NCBI GenBank assembly: GCA_000149225.2
Contig: CM000694.1
Location: 1,365,623 to 1,429,622, forward strand
Length of the DNA: 64,000 nt
Reading direction: 5' to 3'
Source of the DNA: Lachancea kluyveri NRRL Y-12651
Taxonomy: Eukaryota > Ascomycota > Saccharomycetes > Saccharomycetales > Saccharomycetaceae
A program made the position numbers and the translations under genes. The notes below the pieces were generated by a model. The model was not told where the DNA came from. It was given only the letters and a program-made list of their open reading frames with translations, and did no database searches. This document shows positions 20,772 through 30,238 of the stretch, one piece after another (positions within the stretch are counted from its first letter, which is position 1; the number at the start of each line of letters is the position of its first letter).

Positions 20772-22991
20772 ATGGAACTGCCTACTGAGCTTCTGGCCCA
20801 TATTGTTACAAGTGGCCTAGACAGCTTTGCGACGTTGAAATCCTGGTGTGAAATATCACCCTATTTCCAAAAATTGGTGAAACAGAAGCTGGGAGTCATT
20901 GTAGTTACCGATTTTGATTATAATAGGGACTTCAGAGCATCTCCTGCTCCTTTGGACTATACGGTTTTAAGTGGTGATGTAAACACACTAGTTGTCAGCA
21001 CGGATGATTTTAATTTAGAGAAAACGTTGACGTTTGTAAATGCATACACCAATATCTTGATGGTAATTACGACAGATCGGACATTCAGTGAGCCACTGTC
21101 CACTTGTATTACACAGGTAGCAGATGGCCTCACTTCTAGAAGTGATGGTATCCGTCATAACATTTGTGTTATCTACAAGACCAAAAAGAACTTTTTGAGC
21201 AAGTTATATTTTAGAGAGCTGTGGCTACGTAAGAAAGCGGTACGTCTGTGTGAGCTGCATGTTGTCGGTAACCCATCCCCTACCGCTGGTGATATGTGTA
21301 ATATTGACATGATTTTTGAAGTCACACATTTGCACGATGTCAAAAGTTTGTACACATTAAGCATCCCAACGAACGACCACAAGCTTGTCGCACCTCAATT
21401 GCAAGTGATAAGACAGCTAGAGATGGGCTCAGACGTGCAGTTATACGCTTGTTTGACTGGATGTCCCAATTTGTCACAAATTAAACAGCTACATCTACCA
21501 AGCACTGTCTTGCACACCTATTCTTTACCGTCGTGTGACACAATAACTTTGACGAATTTTAATCCGCAGGTGAACCGTTCTGTAGTGGATGGCGAAAGAG
21601 TTGCAAGTGAGTTGACCGTTAAAACCTCTTTTAAATCACCTAATCCTGCTTTTTCTAGGTTGCGCTTTCCTCTTATTAAAAAATTAACTGTTGAATTGCC
21701 GGGAAGTCCTATTGATCCAGTGCGCTTTGAGTGTTGTGATTTTAGTGAGTTGAGGGATTATCAGTGCTTATCCTTTACAGAGTGGGACAGTTTCTTTGGA
21801 ACAGGTGCATCTTTAACTTCACTTAAAGTAGCAATAAATGACAAGAAAGGTGTTGAATGGTTAAACGATTGTCCATTCCAAATTACCCATTTAGACATCC
21901 TTTCTACAAAACCAGATTATGTTTCGAGGATCTCCAAAGAGGACATTCGCTCACTCCAAAAATATTGGTCGCAATTAATTACAAACTGCACACATATTTC
22001 ATTTGAGCTAAAGTCCTTGTTTCAATGTATCATCTTCAAGCATTTAATTTTACCAAGATTGTCAAAATGTGCATCTCTGGAGCTAAAAGTCGACGAGTTT
22101 TCCATTCAAGAAGAAATTACAAAACTATCCCAAAGGGATTTGGGTTCTAAGCTTGGCGAGTTGGGTCTTACGTACCTCGATGAATCTTTGAGTTTCAACC
22201 TACCAAGTATGCGTAAGTTTAAACTAATAAGGGACCGTTCAGACACCGAGTTCACGGAGCGTAAGAACTCTGCTTCTGAATCAGATCCAAATACCGGGGC
22301 AATTGTTTATGCAGACCTGCTCGCAAAGGACGCTTACGCCACCAACTACGCAATCTCTCCTTCTGAGTTTAGGAGAAATAGTTTAGCAGGCATCGATAGT
22401 GTAACGGCAAGGAGAAACAGTACTATTGTTATAAGTAACCCTTTTGGATCTGATACAGGGTTTCAGTTGAGAAGGAAAAGCAGCTCTAGTGCACACTCGG
22501 TGGGTCCAATTCTATCGACCCAATCTATAGTACCTGGGCACCAGCCAGTGAGTTCGCTCCACGTTATGCGAAATGGACTCATTAGATTTATCCAGACAGG
22601 GGGGATTCCAGATGTTGTGACTATGTCGTTTAATTCTTTTGCCAACTCTATTGATTTTAGTAATTGTTTTGGTAATGTTTCTAGACTTGAAGTTTCAACA
22701 GAAGCTATTGACTGCAAAGATACTAACATTGACGAGCTTTTGTCACACATTTATAAAAACGTGGGTGAAGTCTTAAAGTATCCACTTGAGTCTAAGCTAA
22801 AAAATGCCTCATTTCAGCGCTTGCTGGTGATACAGCCCTTGGATTCGGTGTCTGGTCCTGGTCCGGATTTGGATTCTCTTGCTGCTAGATTCGAGGACTT
22901 TCTTGAATTCAATAATTACAACGTCACAGTATGCGCAGCGGATAGAATAGATACCACAGCACATATATCTGTAGTGTTATCTAGATTATAA
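20772..22991 (+). CDS. F-box-like protein of unknown function
   Basis: A 739-residue protein that I do not recognise. The N-terminus (LPTELLAHIVTSGLDSFATLKSWCEISPYFQKLV) has the spacing of an F-box, suggesting an adaptor that binds Skp1. The middle (about 60-490) has leucine-rich alternating strands and helices that could be degenerate leucine-rich repeats. A Ser-rich, probably disordered segment at about 495-580 carries three basic kinase motifs: RRNS (534-537), RRNS (547-550) and RRKS (567-570). A conserved-looking domain follows to the end. S. cerevisiae has no gene at the matching places (YLR114-YLR115 or YDR138-YDR139), so it was probably lost or moved after the genome duplication. Function is not inferred beyond a possible SCF role. 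Confidence 0.75.
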   Translation: MELPTELLAHIVTSGLDSFATLKSWCEISPYFQKLVKQKLGVIVVTDFDYNRDFRASPAPLDYTVLSGDVNTLVVSTDDFNLEKTLTFVNAYTNILMVITTDRTFSEPLSTCITQVADGLTSRSDGIRHNICVIYKTKKNFLSKLYFRELWLRKKAVRLCELHVVGNPSPTAGDMCNIDMIFEVTHLHDVKSLYTLSIPTNDHKLVAPQLQVIRQLEMGSDVQLYACLTGCPNLSQIKQLHLPSTVLHTYSLPSCDTITLTNFNPQVNRSVVDGERVASELTVKTSFKSPNPAFSRLRFPLIKKLTVELPGSPIDPVRFECCDFSELRDYQCLSFTEWDSFFGTGASLTSLKVAINDKKGVEWLNDCPFQITHLDILSTKPDYVSRISKEDIRSLQKYWSQLITNCTHISFELKSLFQCIIFKHLILPRLSKCASLELKVDEFSIQEEITKLSQRDLGSKLGELGLTYLDESLSFNLPSMRKFKLIRDRSDTEFTERKNSASESDPNTGAIVYADLLAKDAYATNYAISPSEFRRNSLAGIDSVTARRNSTIVISNPFGSDTGFQLRRKSSSSAHSVGPILSTQSIVPGHQPVSSLHVMRNGLIRFIQTGGIPDVVTMSFNSFANSIDFSNCFGNVSRLEVSTEAIDCKDTNIDELLSHIYKNVGEVLKYPLESKLKNASFQRLLVIQPLDSVSGPGPDLDSLAARFEDFLEFNNYNVTVCAADRIDTTAHISVVLSRL

Positions 22992-23184
22992 TTCATCTGT
23001 TAATTCAGGTATTTTACTCGAAAAATATGTTTTTAAATATTTTACACATTGTCAGCACTTTTAATTGGCTGAGTTCGAAAATCATACAAACCCAACATAT
23101 CTATTAATTACACGTTAACCCTAATTACTTTTAAGTAGGCTCGGCGTCTGTAGACAGTTTGTCCAGGTTATATAGTACGATACC

Positions 23185-25545
23185 CTAAGACCCATTTTCT
23201 GTTGCAGCAACGTTACTTTTTTCAGCTGAAGCTTCTGGAATCTCCTGGTTTTGATTATTCACTAAAGCTTCTTCATTAGAGTCGATTTCCATATCATCTT
23301 TTGACTCACTCATAAATTTCTCGTTGTCTTCTGCACCCAATTTACTATTATCTTTCATCAGTTGTAACTCTTCTTTTCTCTCTTCTTGTTTTTCTGTTAA
23401 CTCATTTACATTTTCCTCCTTCATATCGATTTTCTGGAGATACTCTGATTCTTTTCTTCCATTTTCATCACTTTCAACCCCTTTAGGCTCTTCTGATTTT
23501 GAGGTGTTACTGCGAATTGGCTCTCCAAGTTCAGCGTGGGTGGCTTCAGCTTTAACCTTCTTTTCTGAACTTTTGGAGTCCACCTCCAATTCTTCTTCTT
23601 CCAAAGCTCTCTTTTTCCTATTCTTCTTTTCTTCAGTATAGTTTCTTGCAGCTGTTAACAACTTTAAATGCTCCTCCTTTTCTTTTTCTATATTCTCCTG
23701 CTTTTTTAACTCTTTCTTTCTCTTTGATTCTTCAATTAAACTAGTGTCGAATAATCCATCTATACCAGTATCTTCATCAACTTTATTGAATTCAAACATG
23801 TATTGGGGTCTTAAATAGCGTAGAACTCGCCATTGCTTGACAATTGCAGATTCTTCCTTCTTTTGTCTATCCATATCAACATCCTTAGAATTATACTGTT
23901 GCTTCAATGAGGCGTATAGCTCATTTGCACTTTGACTCTTCTCACATGCCTGCTTGACAAGATTTAATCCGGTAGGAATCTTCCAAACGTTGTCAATTTT
24001 TTTGTTACCTAATTTGACCCAGCCATACTTTTTGAAAGAATAGTCAAAATCAACTACCGGCAATTGGTTGGTTGGTAATTTGAATTCAGACGTGCCTTTA
24101 TAGCTGTTTTCAATTTTGTTCATTGTGCGAGTTTCTTCGTCTCTCAAAATATTGCAGATGACTGTATGGAAATTAGGGTCACGGAGGTTATAAAATGTCA
24201 TTATTCTTCCACTAACAACAAACTCAAAAAACTTCAATGTTTCAGAATGGGCCTCAGGACCTAAGTCGTCGGATGCAACTTTTTTACCCGTGTTTGAGGT
24301 GTAGCGAGCTTTATAAAAGCTATTGACGGAATCCTTCGTTAAAATTCTTTCCACTAAACTGCTAATCACAACAATCTGTAGAATAATCGATTTCCTGTAG
24401 AAATCGTTGCTGACATCCATTACTTGATCATAGAATTCCTGGCCATCACAGAAACTAATTTCTAGAGGCAACGGTGTAATCGTGAAATCAGAAAAGACTG
24501 TTTCATGAACAAAGTCCCTCCAAAATTGAGCTTTATCATCGCTAATGTAACTCAAAGAATCCTTAGGTCCTGCTTGAAATATGCTCTTAGTGTGACTTCT
24601 AGGGTAATTTGGATTAAGCTTCTTATTGATTGCAAATGTCTTAGCGTTAACCTTTTTGGTACGCATATAAAATTCATATTCTTCTTTCAAAATCACATCC
24701 ACTAGGGGTAGCATATATTTTTCAAAATCGGATTTAAACTCAGCTGGACTGAAAGCCCATTCTAGAGGATTGCAAATGAATGATGAGACGACTTTTCTCC
24801 AGTTACGGAATAAATCGGTTTGCATTGTAACAGATTCATTGGAAGACCATAATTGCTCTTGGAATTGAGTGCATATTTCACCACGTTTGTTGACATTTGC
24901 ACCTTCAGTCAAATTTAATAGCTGGCCCAAAAATAGCTGTAGTTTTGCAGAGAGCTTATAATGAGCAGGAGTGTTCAGCTTGGAATAATTCTCGATATTC
25001 TTTAGTATTCTATTAACATGGAATAATAATTTGGACATTGGTGCCCTAATCGCAGTTAGGTTCGTGGAACCATAAGGTATTGGATCTGCAGACCGGCCTT
25101 GTTTGAACCACTCCAGTCTAGACTCGACGTAAGGCCAAAAATCCAGATGTTCTAAAGGCACATGCAGAAAATCCAAACACATCCTTAGCAATTCAAAGTA
25201 CAAATCTGACCAGAAATCATTGGTATCCTCATCTTTATTAGTTACCTTTGTGTAATAACAAAAATCCAGCAAAACACAGAACTTTTCGATGTCGTTGTTT
25301 TCAGATCTCGCATTGTCAATGACCAGTCTCTTAAACGTGGCTTCCCTTAAAAAGTTATTAACACTTTTTATTTCACTGCCTTCAAATTTGATTAAAGGCT
25401 CCCACTCACCAGAGAGTAGCTCGGATGGGAAATAATGTACTTCTAAAGGCGTGGAAACTATCGAGAAGTCTAAGTCTTTCTCCTTGAAAAGCTTCTCTTT
25501 GATAAATCCAACGCAGTCATCAATAAGTGTATCAAAGTCAGACAT
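23185..25545 (-). CDS. HPR1: THO complex subunit Hpr1
   Basis: Hpr1 (THOC1) is a core subunit of THO/TREX, which couples transcription elongation to mRNA export and prevents R-loops in the nucleus. The 786-residue protein compares with 752 in S. cerevisiae. It is helical over the first 590 residues and includes the conserved stretch VKQWRVLRYLRPQYMFEFNKVD near 575-600. After that comes a highly charged Lys/Glu-rich tail (about 610-786) with coiled-coil character and a basic NLS-like KKNRKKRA. The end is acidic. It shares a 223-bp divergent promoter with AVL9. Confidence 0.94.
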   Translation of the reverse strand: MSDFDTLIDDCVGFIKEKLFKEKDLDFSIVSTPLEVHYFPSELLSGEWEPLIKFEGSEIKSVNNFLREATFKRLVIDNARSENNDIEKFCVLLDFCYYTKVTNKDEDTNDFWSDLYFELLRMCLDFLHVPLEHLDFWPYVESRLEWFKQGRSADPIPYGSTNLTAIRAPMSKLLFHVNRILKNIENYSKLNTPAHYKLSAKLQLFLGQLLNLTEGANVNKRGEICTQFQEQLWSSNESVTMQTDLFRNWRKVVSSFICNPLEWAFSPAEFKSDFEKYMLPLVDVILKEEYEFYMRTKKVNAKTFAINKKLNPNYPRSHTKSIFQAGPKDSLSYISDDKAQFWRDFVHETVFSDFTITPLPLEISFCDGQEFYDQVMDVSNDFYRKSIILQIVVISSLVERILTKDSVNSFYKARYTSNTGKKVASDDLGPEAHSETLKFFEFVVSGRIMTFYNLRDPNFHTVICNILRDEETRTMNKIENSYKGTSEFKLPTNQLPVVDFDYSFKKYGWVKLGNKKIDNVWKIPTGLNLVKQACEKSQSANELYASLKQQYNSKDVDMDRQKKEESAIVKQWRVLRYLRPQYMFEFNKVDEDTGIDGLFDTSLIEESKRKKELKKQENIEKEKEEHLKLLTAARNYTEEKKNRKKRALEEEELEVDSKSSEKKVKAEATHAELGEPIRSNTSKSEEPKGVESDENGRKESEYLQKIDMKEENVNELTEKQEERKEELQLMKDNSKLGAEDNEKFMSESKDDMEIDSNEEALVNNQNQEIPEASAEKSNVAATENGS

Positions 25546-25768
25546 CCGTTTATTGAGTATTCACTCCCCTTTGCAGAGAGTGTATCCACACGTCTACTGG
25601 ATGGAAAATAGCGTTGGAAACATAAATTTTTGATAATTGTGTACCGAGGTCCTTATGTTACACTCCGAGGGTCGGCCTACATGAAAAGTCATATTTGACC
25701 TATCTTAGGATACTCTAAAGACATAAGGTTAGAAACTGCCCAAGTACTGCATATAGGATCATTTTGAA

Positions 25769-27673
25769 ATGGCAGAATTGACTGATTTCGGACCAGAAGA
25801 TGTGCTATTTGGTATATGTTTAGTGGATTTCCATCATTCACGTGGGCCCGAGGTCGAATATTGGTGTGGCCCAAACCAAGCTATACAAGATTCAAAATTG
25901 TGGCCATTTTTACCATTCCAAGCATTACCAGACGGGTCCCATTCATTTGAAGAAACTTTTACTTATTTCACACTTCTTTATAATGATAAAAAGCACTGTG
26001 GCCCTCCTAATGGAGCTTCGGAGATTCCAAATGGTGAAGCTAACGATTATACGACACTCTTCGCGATATCTTGTTCTAGACAAATAAGGAGTGATGACTT
26101 GCTAACCAAAGGTGCTGATGTCACTAGATCTACAGTACAAAAGTCTGTTGTAGTGGTTTCAAGGAAACCTATTTTCGGGCAGATCAAGAGTAAGCTGAGC
26201 ATAGTTACCAACGCGTTTTTCTTACAGCGTGACTTCTCAGATAGATCTATCATTGACACATTGTATGAAAATTTGAACTCGATTTACAGCCTCCCAACAT
26301 CCTCGAACTCATCTATTTCCGAAGAGTCACAATTATATGTTGGCCTATGTCTCCGGAAGATTATTTATGATTTCAGGAAAGACATCCTTACGATTCTCAA
26401 GGCAATATTGTTGGAAAAAAGAATACTATTCTACGGTAGTAATGTAGAGGAGCTATGCAATCTGCAGTTTGGGCTGATTAGTTTGATTCCGAATCTACTT
26501 GCAAATTTACAAGACTGTGGGTCTCCGTTGTTGGACCGGTATTGCAGAAACCTGACCATGACTGATTCTTTCAAATCAAGCGACAGAAAATCTGTATTGA
26601 AGTTTCTAGGATTTCCCTTGCAAGTTTTTGGTAAAGGAGGCATGTTTTCGCCTTATACTCCATTGCAACAGATAGACGATTTAAAGTCTCCCATGGCAGA
26701 GCATTACATGGTTGGTACCTCTAATATGTTGCTATTGGAGCAAAAAAGTCAACTCTGTGATGTACTAATAAATCTCGATACCCTGTCAATAGAAATTGTC
26801 TCTGAACACAAATCGCTACAGCAAGCACTACAATTAACCCACCACGATAAAAAATGGATCGAAACAGTGGTATCTACCGTCTCTGACACTTGGAATGAGG
26901 ATGACTTCGCTACACCTAAAAATTCTCAATTTGAAGGTAGCGAGGATTTTATAAGATGGCAGTTTGAGGATTACCTAACTGGACTATTATCCAGCGTTAA
27001 ACTAGATGATTTCATCGTAAAACATAAGGGCAATGAAATGGCCATGAGAAGTTTAGATGAAGAAGTGTTATCGAATAATCCGATAAATTACTTTAATACA
27101 CATTGGGTCGCCCAGTGGAGAGAAACTCAAAACTATGAAATGTTCACCAATTATACTGATGACAGAATATTTGATCTTTTTGAACCCAAACATGTTTATA
27201 ATGGAACCGATACTTTAAGTGCACTGCAACAACGGTTAAGTAAATCCTTTCAAAGTTTTAGAATAGGCAATTTGCAAGAAAGAGAACGTTCAGGCTCAAC
27301 AGAGAGTAAAAATGTGGATCAAAAGGAAGAGCCGACTGAAGGCCAGCAACAAGAGTTGAAGAAACAGTTTCAAGCGCAGCAACATCCTCATCAACAACAA
27401 AGCGTGTGGAATTCATGGAAGGAATATTTTAATGCAAAGAAAAAAACAAAAGGTGCAGAGCAACACATTCCTACCACAAAGTCAATTGCGTTAGGAAATT
27501 CCACACCTGTTGCAATTGGTGGCGCCCTATTGAGCCTTGGGTTGAATCCTGTACCTACCGACAGTGAAGAGGACAGCGACAGCTACAATGAAGAGGAATC
27601 AGCCGTAGAGGTAGATGAGCCTCCCGAAGTGGAATCTATATCTGAAGAAGCGGCAGAAAACCCGGGCACTTGA
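25769..27673 (+). CDS. AVL9: Avl9, DENN-like protein of late secretory transport
   Basis: Avl9 (YLR114C) acts in exocytic traffic from the Golgi and belongs to the AVL9/DENND family, which resembles Rab exchange factors. The start MAELTDFGPEDVLFGICLVDFHHSRGPEVEYW carries the family signature FHHxRGPEVEYW (about 22-33). The DENN-like core with LLEKRILFYGSNVEELC (about 213-229) follows. At 634 residues it is shorter than the yeast protein (764). The difference lies in the C-terminal half, which here is Gln-rich (about 520-550) and ends in a very acidic tail. It is convergent with RGP1 across a (TTTTC)n pyrimidine tract. Confidence 0.93.
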   Translation: MAELTDFGPEDVLFGICLVDFHHSRGPEVEYWCGPNQAIQDSKLWPFLPFQALPDGSHSFEETFTYFTLLYNDKKHCGPPNGASEIPNGEANDYTTLFAISCSRQIRSDDLLTKGADVTRSTVQKSVVVVSRKPIFGQIKSKLSIVTNAFFLQRDFSDRSIIDTLYENLNSIYSLPTSSNSSISEESQLYVGLCLRKIIYDFRKDILTILKAILLEKRILFYGSNVEELCNLQFGLISLIPNLLANLQDCGSPLLDRYCRNLTMTDSFKSSDRKSVLKFLGFPLQVFGKGGMFSPYTPLQQIDDLKSPMAEHYMVGTSNMLLLEQKSQLCDVLINLDTLSIEIVSEHKSLQQALQLTHHDKKWIETVVSTVSDTWNEDDFATPKNSQFEGSEDFIRWQFEDYLTGLLSSVKLDDFIVKHKGNEMAMRSLDEEVLSNNPINYFNTHWVAQWRETQNYEMFTNYTDDRIFDLFEPKHVYNGTDTLSALQQRLSKSFQSFRIGNLQERERSGSTESKNVDQKEEPTEGQQQELKKQFQAQQHPHQQQSVWNSWKEYFNAKKKTKGAEQHIPTTKSIALGNSTPVAIGGALLSLGLNPVPTDSEEDSDSYNEEESAVEVDEPPEVESISEEAAENPGT

Positions 27674-27768
27674 TAAAGAGGTCTCAAAATCCTCTTTATT
27701 TTCTTTTCTTTTCTTTTCTTTTCTTCTTTTTTGTTAGCTACATTTCTACAACGCTTTGCTATTATAGC

Positions 27769-29568
27769 TTACCACCCGCCAAATTCTTTTTCTGTAGGTA
27801 GTATGATGACCGGTATATGACAGCTAAATTCCTCACCTTCCAATTGTTCTTTTGCATGGTACAGCGATCCGTTCTTGTCATTGTAAAATTTTTCTAATAT
27901 ACTCTTCCCTTCTTGGTTGTTTTCGAGCAACACAAATTTGAAAGTTAACATCCATTTGAACTGGAAAACGTTCGTTCTAAACTGAGCGGTTATTTGGTTT
28001 GTTGGGGTTCTTTGAGGTGTTAGCTTCAAAGGAATTGAAGAACAGTTATCAAAGCATATAGAATGCGTCTCATATGCAGAAATACCCTGAGGTTTGACCT
28101 TTGAATCGGATTGATCTTTGGAGTATTTCGGATTTACCAATTCAAAAGACTCTAAAGTTGCAGAGACGGCAGACACCTTATGTTTCGAATCTTTTTGGAA
28201 TTCTATCACTAAGTCTATTTCATCTGAGGTTTTGTAAAGCAGTTTTGATAACAAAACTTTACAGATGAATTCGCCATTACGATTGATGATATACTCTTTC
28301 TGTAAGTTTTTTAATTGTGGTTGTAATAGGAATGTTTCATCTGTGGACACTTTGTTCGGCAAATTGTTAATCACGTTATTGTATAGATTACTGATATTGT
28401 CTCTAACCGAAGACTTCGCATCTTTGTTCTTTGTCTCCTCTTCATCTTCGTCGTCAGATGAGGCGTACCTGTTGGCACCGAATTGAAAATCCATAAGCTG
28501 TTCAACTAAGTCCTCAATATCCGTGGAGTTCTCCTTTGAATCTAGTTGCGATACTAATGTATTGAACATCTCTTTGATTTTCTGTGGAGTTTCATCTTTA
28601 GTTGATGCTTGTTGAATATCTGGCAAAGTTAGCAGAGAGCTCCTCCTTCGAGAAGACAGAGTGGTTGTAGACCTACGCCTCTTCGAACTTTCATGGACTT
28701 CCTTCACATGGCCTTGACCCAATATAATCGTTTCTCTATCGAGAGGTGCCACATATTGGTAACCCTGAGGATTTATAAAGGAGGCCACATGCAAAGGAAA
28801 CTTGGCCTTGAAAGACTTAATAACTGACTCGACTTTTGTGATGCCAAAATGGAAAAAATAGTTTATACTTAAAGACTTGGAACTGTAATAACTCGGTGGT
28901 AAATCGATAGGTAGCTTTGGCGACTTAAAGTGGTAAGTCTTTAGCTCACCAGGCTCCAGGACCAGCTCTGAAAATAGCAAGGTCTGTGAAGTTAACAGAA
29001 GAGGGATTTTGCTCAGCGGTGAAACGTTGCCCTCTGAAGTAGCAGCTTTCGTGATGTCATCAAAATTTGTATTCAAAAAGTCCGTGATCGACTCAGAAAT
29101 GGGTTTGTTAAGGTCAGAAAAACTCTGTGAACCTATACCTGCTACCTTACTGATTTTGTTTAGGCTCTCAGAATCAATAATCTCAGGATCGAATTCAAAG
29201 CAACCAAACAATTGCACATAACAAGACATCAGGTCAACAGCCTTGTGAAAAGACAACTTTTCTTCAATGGCAGATTCCAATTGTTTATCGTGTTCTTCCT
29301 GTAATTTGTTTTTGCTGAAAGTCTCCAAAAAAGACTTAACCAGCCATGGTTTTCCGTCTTGTTCTTTGGCTTTTTCCCTTTCTGCCTTTCGCTGCTCTAA
29401 TTCTTGTAGTTTGGCTTCCAGGTTGGATAACTCCTGTAGAGACCCTAAATGTCGTAATCTCACGACCACTGAAAGGCTTTCACTGGCAAAACATGGATTA
29501 GACTCATAGATTATCTCAAGACGAACATTCTTGCTGACTAGTGCAGTATCAGTCCTATGAGAGTGCAT
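27769..29568 (-). CDS. RGP1: Rgp1, subunit of the Ric1-Rgp1 Ypt6 exchange factor
   Basis: Rgp1 (YDR137W) with Ric1 activates the Rab6-type GTPase Ypt6 at the Golgi and is needed for endosome-to-Golgi recycling. The 599-residue protein compares with 663 in S. cerevisiae. It has an arrestin-like N-terminal beta domain (VRLEIIYES...SLSVVVRLRHLG, residues 15-45), a charged helix with ELQELEQRKAEREKAKEQ, and a C-terminal Rgp1 domain with several hydrophobic strands (about 405-599). A low-complexity Ser/Arg segment (RRRSTTTLSSRRRSS) lies near 300-320. The gene sits 130 bp from a tRNA gene on the same strand. Confidence 0.93.
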   Translation of the reverse strand: MHSHRTDTALVSKNVRLEIIYESNPCFASESLSVVVRLRHLGSLQELSNLEAKLQELEQRKAEREKAKEQDGKPWLVKSFLETFSKNKLQEEHDKQLESAIEEKLSFHKAVDLMSCYVQLFGCFEFDPEIIDSESLNKISKVAGIGSQSFSDLNKPISESITDFLNTNFDDITKAATSEGNVSPLSKIPLLLTSQTLLFSELVLEPGELKTYHFKSPKLPIDLPPSYYSSKSLSINYFFHFGITKVESVIKSFKAKFPLHVASFINPQGYQYVAPLDRETIILGQGHVKEVHESSKRRRSTTTLSSRRRSSLLTLPDIQQASTKDETPQKIKEMFNTLVSQLDSKENSTDIEDLVEQLMDFQFGANRYASSDDEDEEETKNKDAKSSVRDNISNLYNNVINNLPNKVSTDETFLLQPQLKNLQKEYIINRNGEFICKVLLSKLLYKTSDEIDLVIEFQKDSKHKVSAVSATLESFELVNPKYSKDQSDSKVKPQGISAYETHSICFDNCSSIPLKLTPQRTPTNQITAQFRTNVFQFKWMLTFKFVLLENNQEGKSILEKFYNDKNGSLYHAKEQLEGEEFSCHIPVIILPTEKEFGGW

Positions 29569-29699
29569 TACTAGATAATCGTAGTGGATCTTCTTCGAAG
29601 GCTGACGCAGAACTAGTTAAAAAGATGCGATCGTTAAAAACAAGACAGTTCACGTTATACGATTGGTACCCTGACAAGGTTTTAAAAAATGAGAAAATC

Positions 29700-29793
29700 C
29701 TTCCCCGCCAGGAGTCGAACCTGGAATCTTCTGGTTTCAGAAGTGGATACTTTGAATCGTAGCCAGACGCCGTGACCATTGGGCCACGAGGAA
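29700..29793 (-). tRNA. tR(ACG): tRNA-Arg (anticodon ACG) with an intron
   Basis: The 94-nt gene folds as a full cloverleaf. The acceptor TTCCTCG pairs with CGGGGAA (one G-T pair), followed by discriminator G. The D arm begins GCCCAATGGTCAC. The anticodon stem is TCTGG/CCAGA and the T arm is CCAGG-TTCGACT-CCTGG. The loop reads CTACGA, then an insertion, then A, so the anticodon is ACG, read as ICG for CGU, CGC and CGA. Removing 21 nt leaves 73 nt, which matches the S. cerevisiae tRNA-Arg(ACG) as I remember it almost base for base. A T-rich terminator follows the 3' end on the minus strand. The A and B boxes are intact. Confidence 0.96.
29736..29756 (-). other. tRNA-Arg(ACG) intron
   Basis: Twenty-one nucleotides lie between A37 and A38, the canonical intron site one base 3' of the anticodon. 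The ends are TTCA and TGAA and the interior has AAGT and ACTT, so the intron folds into a hairpin with one bulged C and an ATCC loop. This would stack on the anticodon stem as the splicing endonuclease expects. The S. cerevisiae copies of this tRNA have no intron. Confidence 0.93.
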
Positions 29794-29920
29794 TAAGAAT
29801 TTATCTCGTTCGTTTTTGATGTGGGCTTCTTACTTCACAAATAGATAACACTTTATGCGATAAAGATCCAGAGTATAAACTGATATTGCTTAACTGCTTC
29901 CCATGATACCTGCTTCTACC

Positions 29921-30238
29921 TGTTAGAACGAAATACAACTATCGACCATCGACTAGTATTTTTGTTACTAGTATATTATCATACACGGTGTTATGAGGTG
30001 ACACAAAGAATGAGAAACAGTCATCTAAGTTAGTGGAAGCTGAAACGCGGGGATAGTGGACGAAAATATATAAAAAGGAAAGAGGAAGCAAGAGTACGCG
30101 TGCGTATAGTTATCGGCTCTGCTTTTAGAGATTCCTATAATGGACAGGAGAACTTCTGGTATACCCTGTACGCTAAATATTACAGCCTTGAACAAAAATG
30201 GAATCCCAACAATTATCTCAATATTCACATATTTCTCA
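29921..30238 (+). mobile_element. Solo LTR of a Ty1/Ty2 (copia) retrotransposon
   Basis: A 318-bp LTR fossil that begins TGTTAGAACG and ends TTTCTCA. It shares long blocks with the S. cerevisiae delta element, for example TTACTAGTATATTATCATA and TTAGTGGAAGCTGAAACGC, and its 3' end carries the MESQQLSQ start of TYA as Ty1 and Ty2 LTRs do. No internal region or partner LTR is present, so it is a solo LTR left by recombination. Flanking pentamers (CTACC and CACCC) are not identical, so the target-site duplication is not preserved. It lies about 128 bp upstream of the tRNA gene, where Ty1-type integrase prefers to insert. Confidence 0.9.
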
